Shown here: positions 8,714 to 9,057 of the stretch, piece by piece | Position numbering within the stretch: the first letter of the stretch is position 1 | Layout: each line of letters opens with the position of its first letter | NCBI GenBank assembly: GCA_030043215.1 | Contig: JASHYG010000095.1 | Span: 1-9,057, forward strand | Direction: 5' to 3' | From: Gammaproteobacteria bacterium | Lineage (GTDB): Bacteria > Pseudomonadota > Gammaproteobacteria > Steroidobacterales > Steroidobacteraceae | DNA: 9,057 bases | The notes under the pieces: generated by a model | Told to the model about the DNA's origin: nothing | Databases searched by the model: none | The model's input: the letters and a program-made list of their open reading frames with translations, nothing else | Made by a program: the position numbers and the translations under genes

Positions 8714-9057
8714 TCACCGCGCCACCGGAAGCGTGACCGAGACCCACAGACCCCCGAGCGGGGAGTCCTGTGCGCTGATCGTGCCCCGGTGGGCCTCGAC
8801 GATGCTCTTGCAGATGGCGAGCCCGAGACCGACGCCGCCGCTTTCTCGATTGCGGGACCCATCCACCCGATAGAAGCGCTCGAACAGCCGCGGCACGAGT
8901 TCCGGCGGAACGCCCGGCGCGGAGTCCTGCATATCGATCACGACCCGCTCGCGCTCCCCACGGCAGGCTACCCGGAATCGGCCGCCGGAGTTCGTGTAGC
9001 GGATGGAGTTCTCGACCAAATTCGAGAACAGCTGCTGAATGCGGGTCTCATCGCCGC
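8714..9057 (-). CDS. baeS: Sensor histidine kinase BaeS (3' end only)
   Basis: Only the last 113 residues of the kinase are present; the sensor region, membrane helices and phospho-accepting histidine lie beyond the right edge. The visible part is the ATP-binding HATPase domain. It starts with GDETRIQQLFSNLVENS, which holds the N box with its key Asn residues, then has the G1 box DSAPGV, the F box LFERFYR, and the G2 box GGVGLGLAI. The unusual Ala in G1 (DSAPG instead of DxGxG) is also found in E. coli BaeS, as is the GSRNR-x-SGG segment, so this is a family trait rather than a defect. The reading frame is open through the window edge; the internal TTG at 9019 is not the start. It lies 3 nt before baeR. 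Ligand specificity cannot be judged from this fragment. Confidence 0.93.
   Translation of the reverse strand, partial: GDETRIQQLFSNLVENSIRYTNSGGRFRVACRGERERVVIDMQDSAPGVPPELVPRLFERFYRVDGSRNRESGGVGLGLAICKSIVEAHRGTISAQDSPLGGLWVSVTLPVAR

Noticed and set aside
8917..8934. Defective G1 box (DSAPG) in the kinase
   Set aside because: E. coli BaeS has the same DSAPGV sequence, so this is normal for the family.
8714..9019. A separate 101-residue kinase-like protein starting at 9019
   Set aside because: The apparent start is an internal TTG in the conserved N box. The frame continues to the window edge with matching BaeS sequence, so it is part of a larger gene.

Overview
The window holds one compact, GC-rich transcription unit on the minus strand, read from right to left. 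It is cut at both ends and encodes a two-component regulator followed by a tripartite RND drug-efflux pump. In transcription order the genes are baeS (3' end only), baeR, mdtA, mdtB, mdtC, and an outer-membrane factor lipoprotein (5' end only). The junctions are a 3-nt gap, a 7-nt gap, a 20-nt gap, a 4-nt overlap (GTGA) and a 4-nt overlap (ATGA). There is no room for an internal promoter or terminator, and no gene-free stretch above 20 nt. The controlling promoter, and any BaeR operator, must lie upstream of baeS, beyond position 9057.

Functionally, BaeS is an inner-membrane sensor kinase and BaeR its OmpR-type DNA-binding partner. In E. coli they respond to envelope stress and switch on mdtABC. 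MdtA is the periplasmic adaptor. MdtB and MdtC are two different RND permease subunits, which in E. coli form a 2:1 heterotrimer. The last gene supplies an OprM/NodT-type outer-membrane channel, so regulator and pump are encoded together. The pump layout resembles MuxABC-OpmB of Pseudomonas, with the BaeSR pair placed in front. E. coli has the reverse order, with baeSR after mdtABCD. No mdtD-like MFS gene is present.

The organism is a Gram-negative bacterium with high-GC DNA and strong G/C preference at third codon positions, most likely a proteobacterium. This rests on close family resemblance to BaeSR and MdtABC and on the outer-membrane lipoprotein. The genus cannot be named from this stretch.

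The region is largely ordinary accessory or core efflux machinery, and I see no undescribed system. The points worth a second look are a roughly 60-residue low-complexity insertion in MdtC, glycine-rich loops in the same protein, a GGF-repeat linker in MdtA, the regulator-first operon order, and a tiny ATGA-coupled minicistron between mdtA and mdtB.
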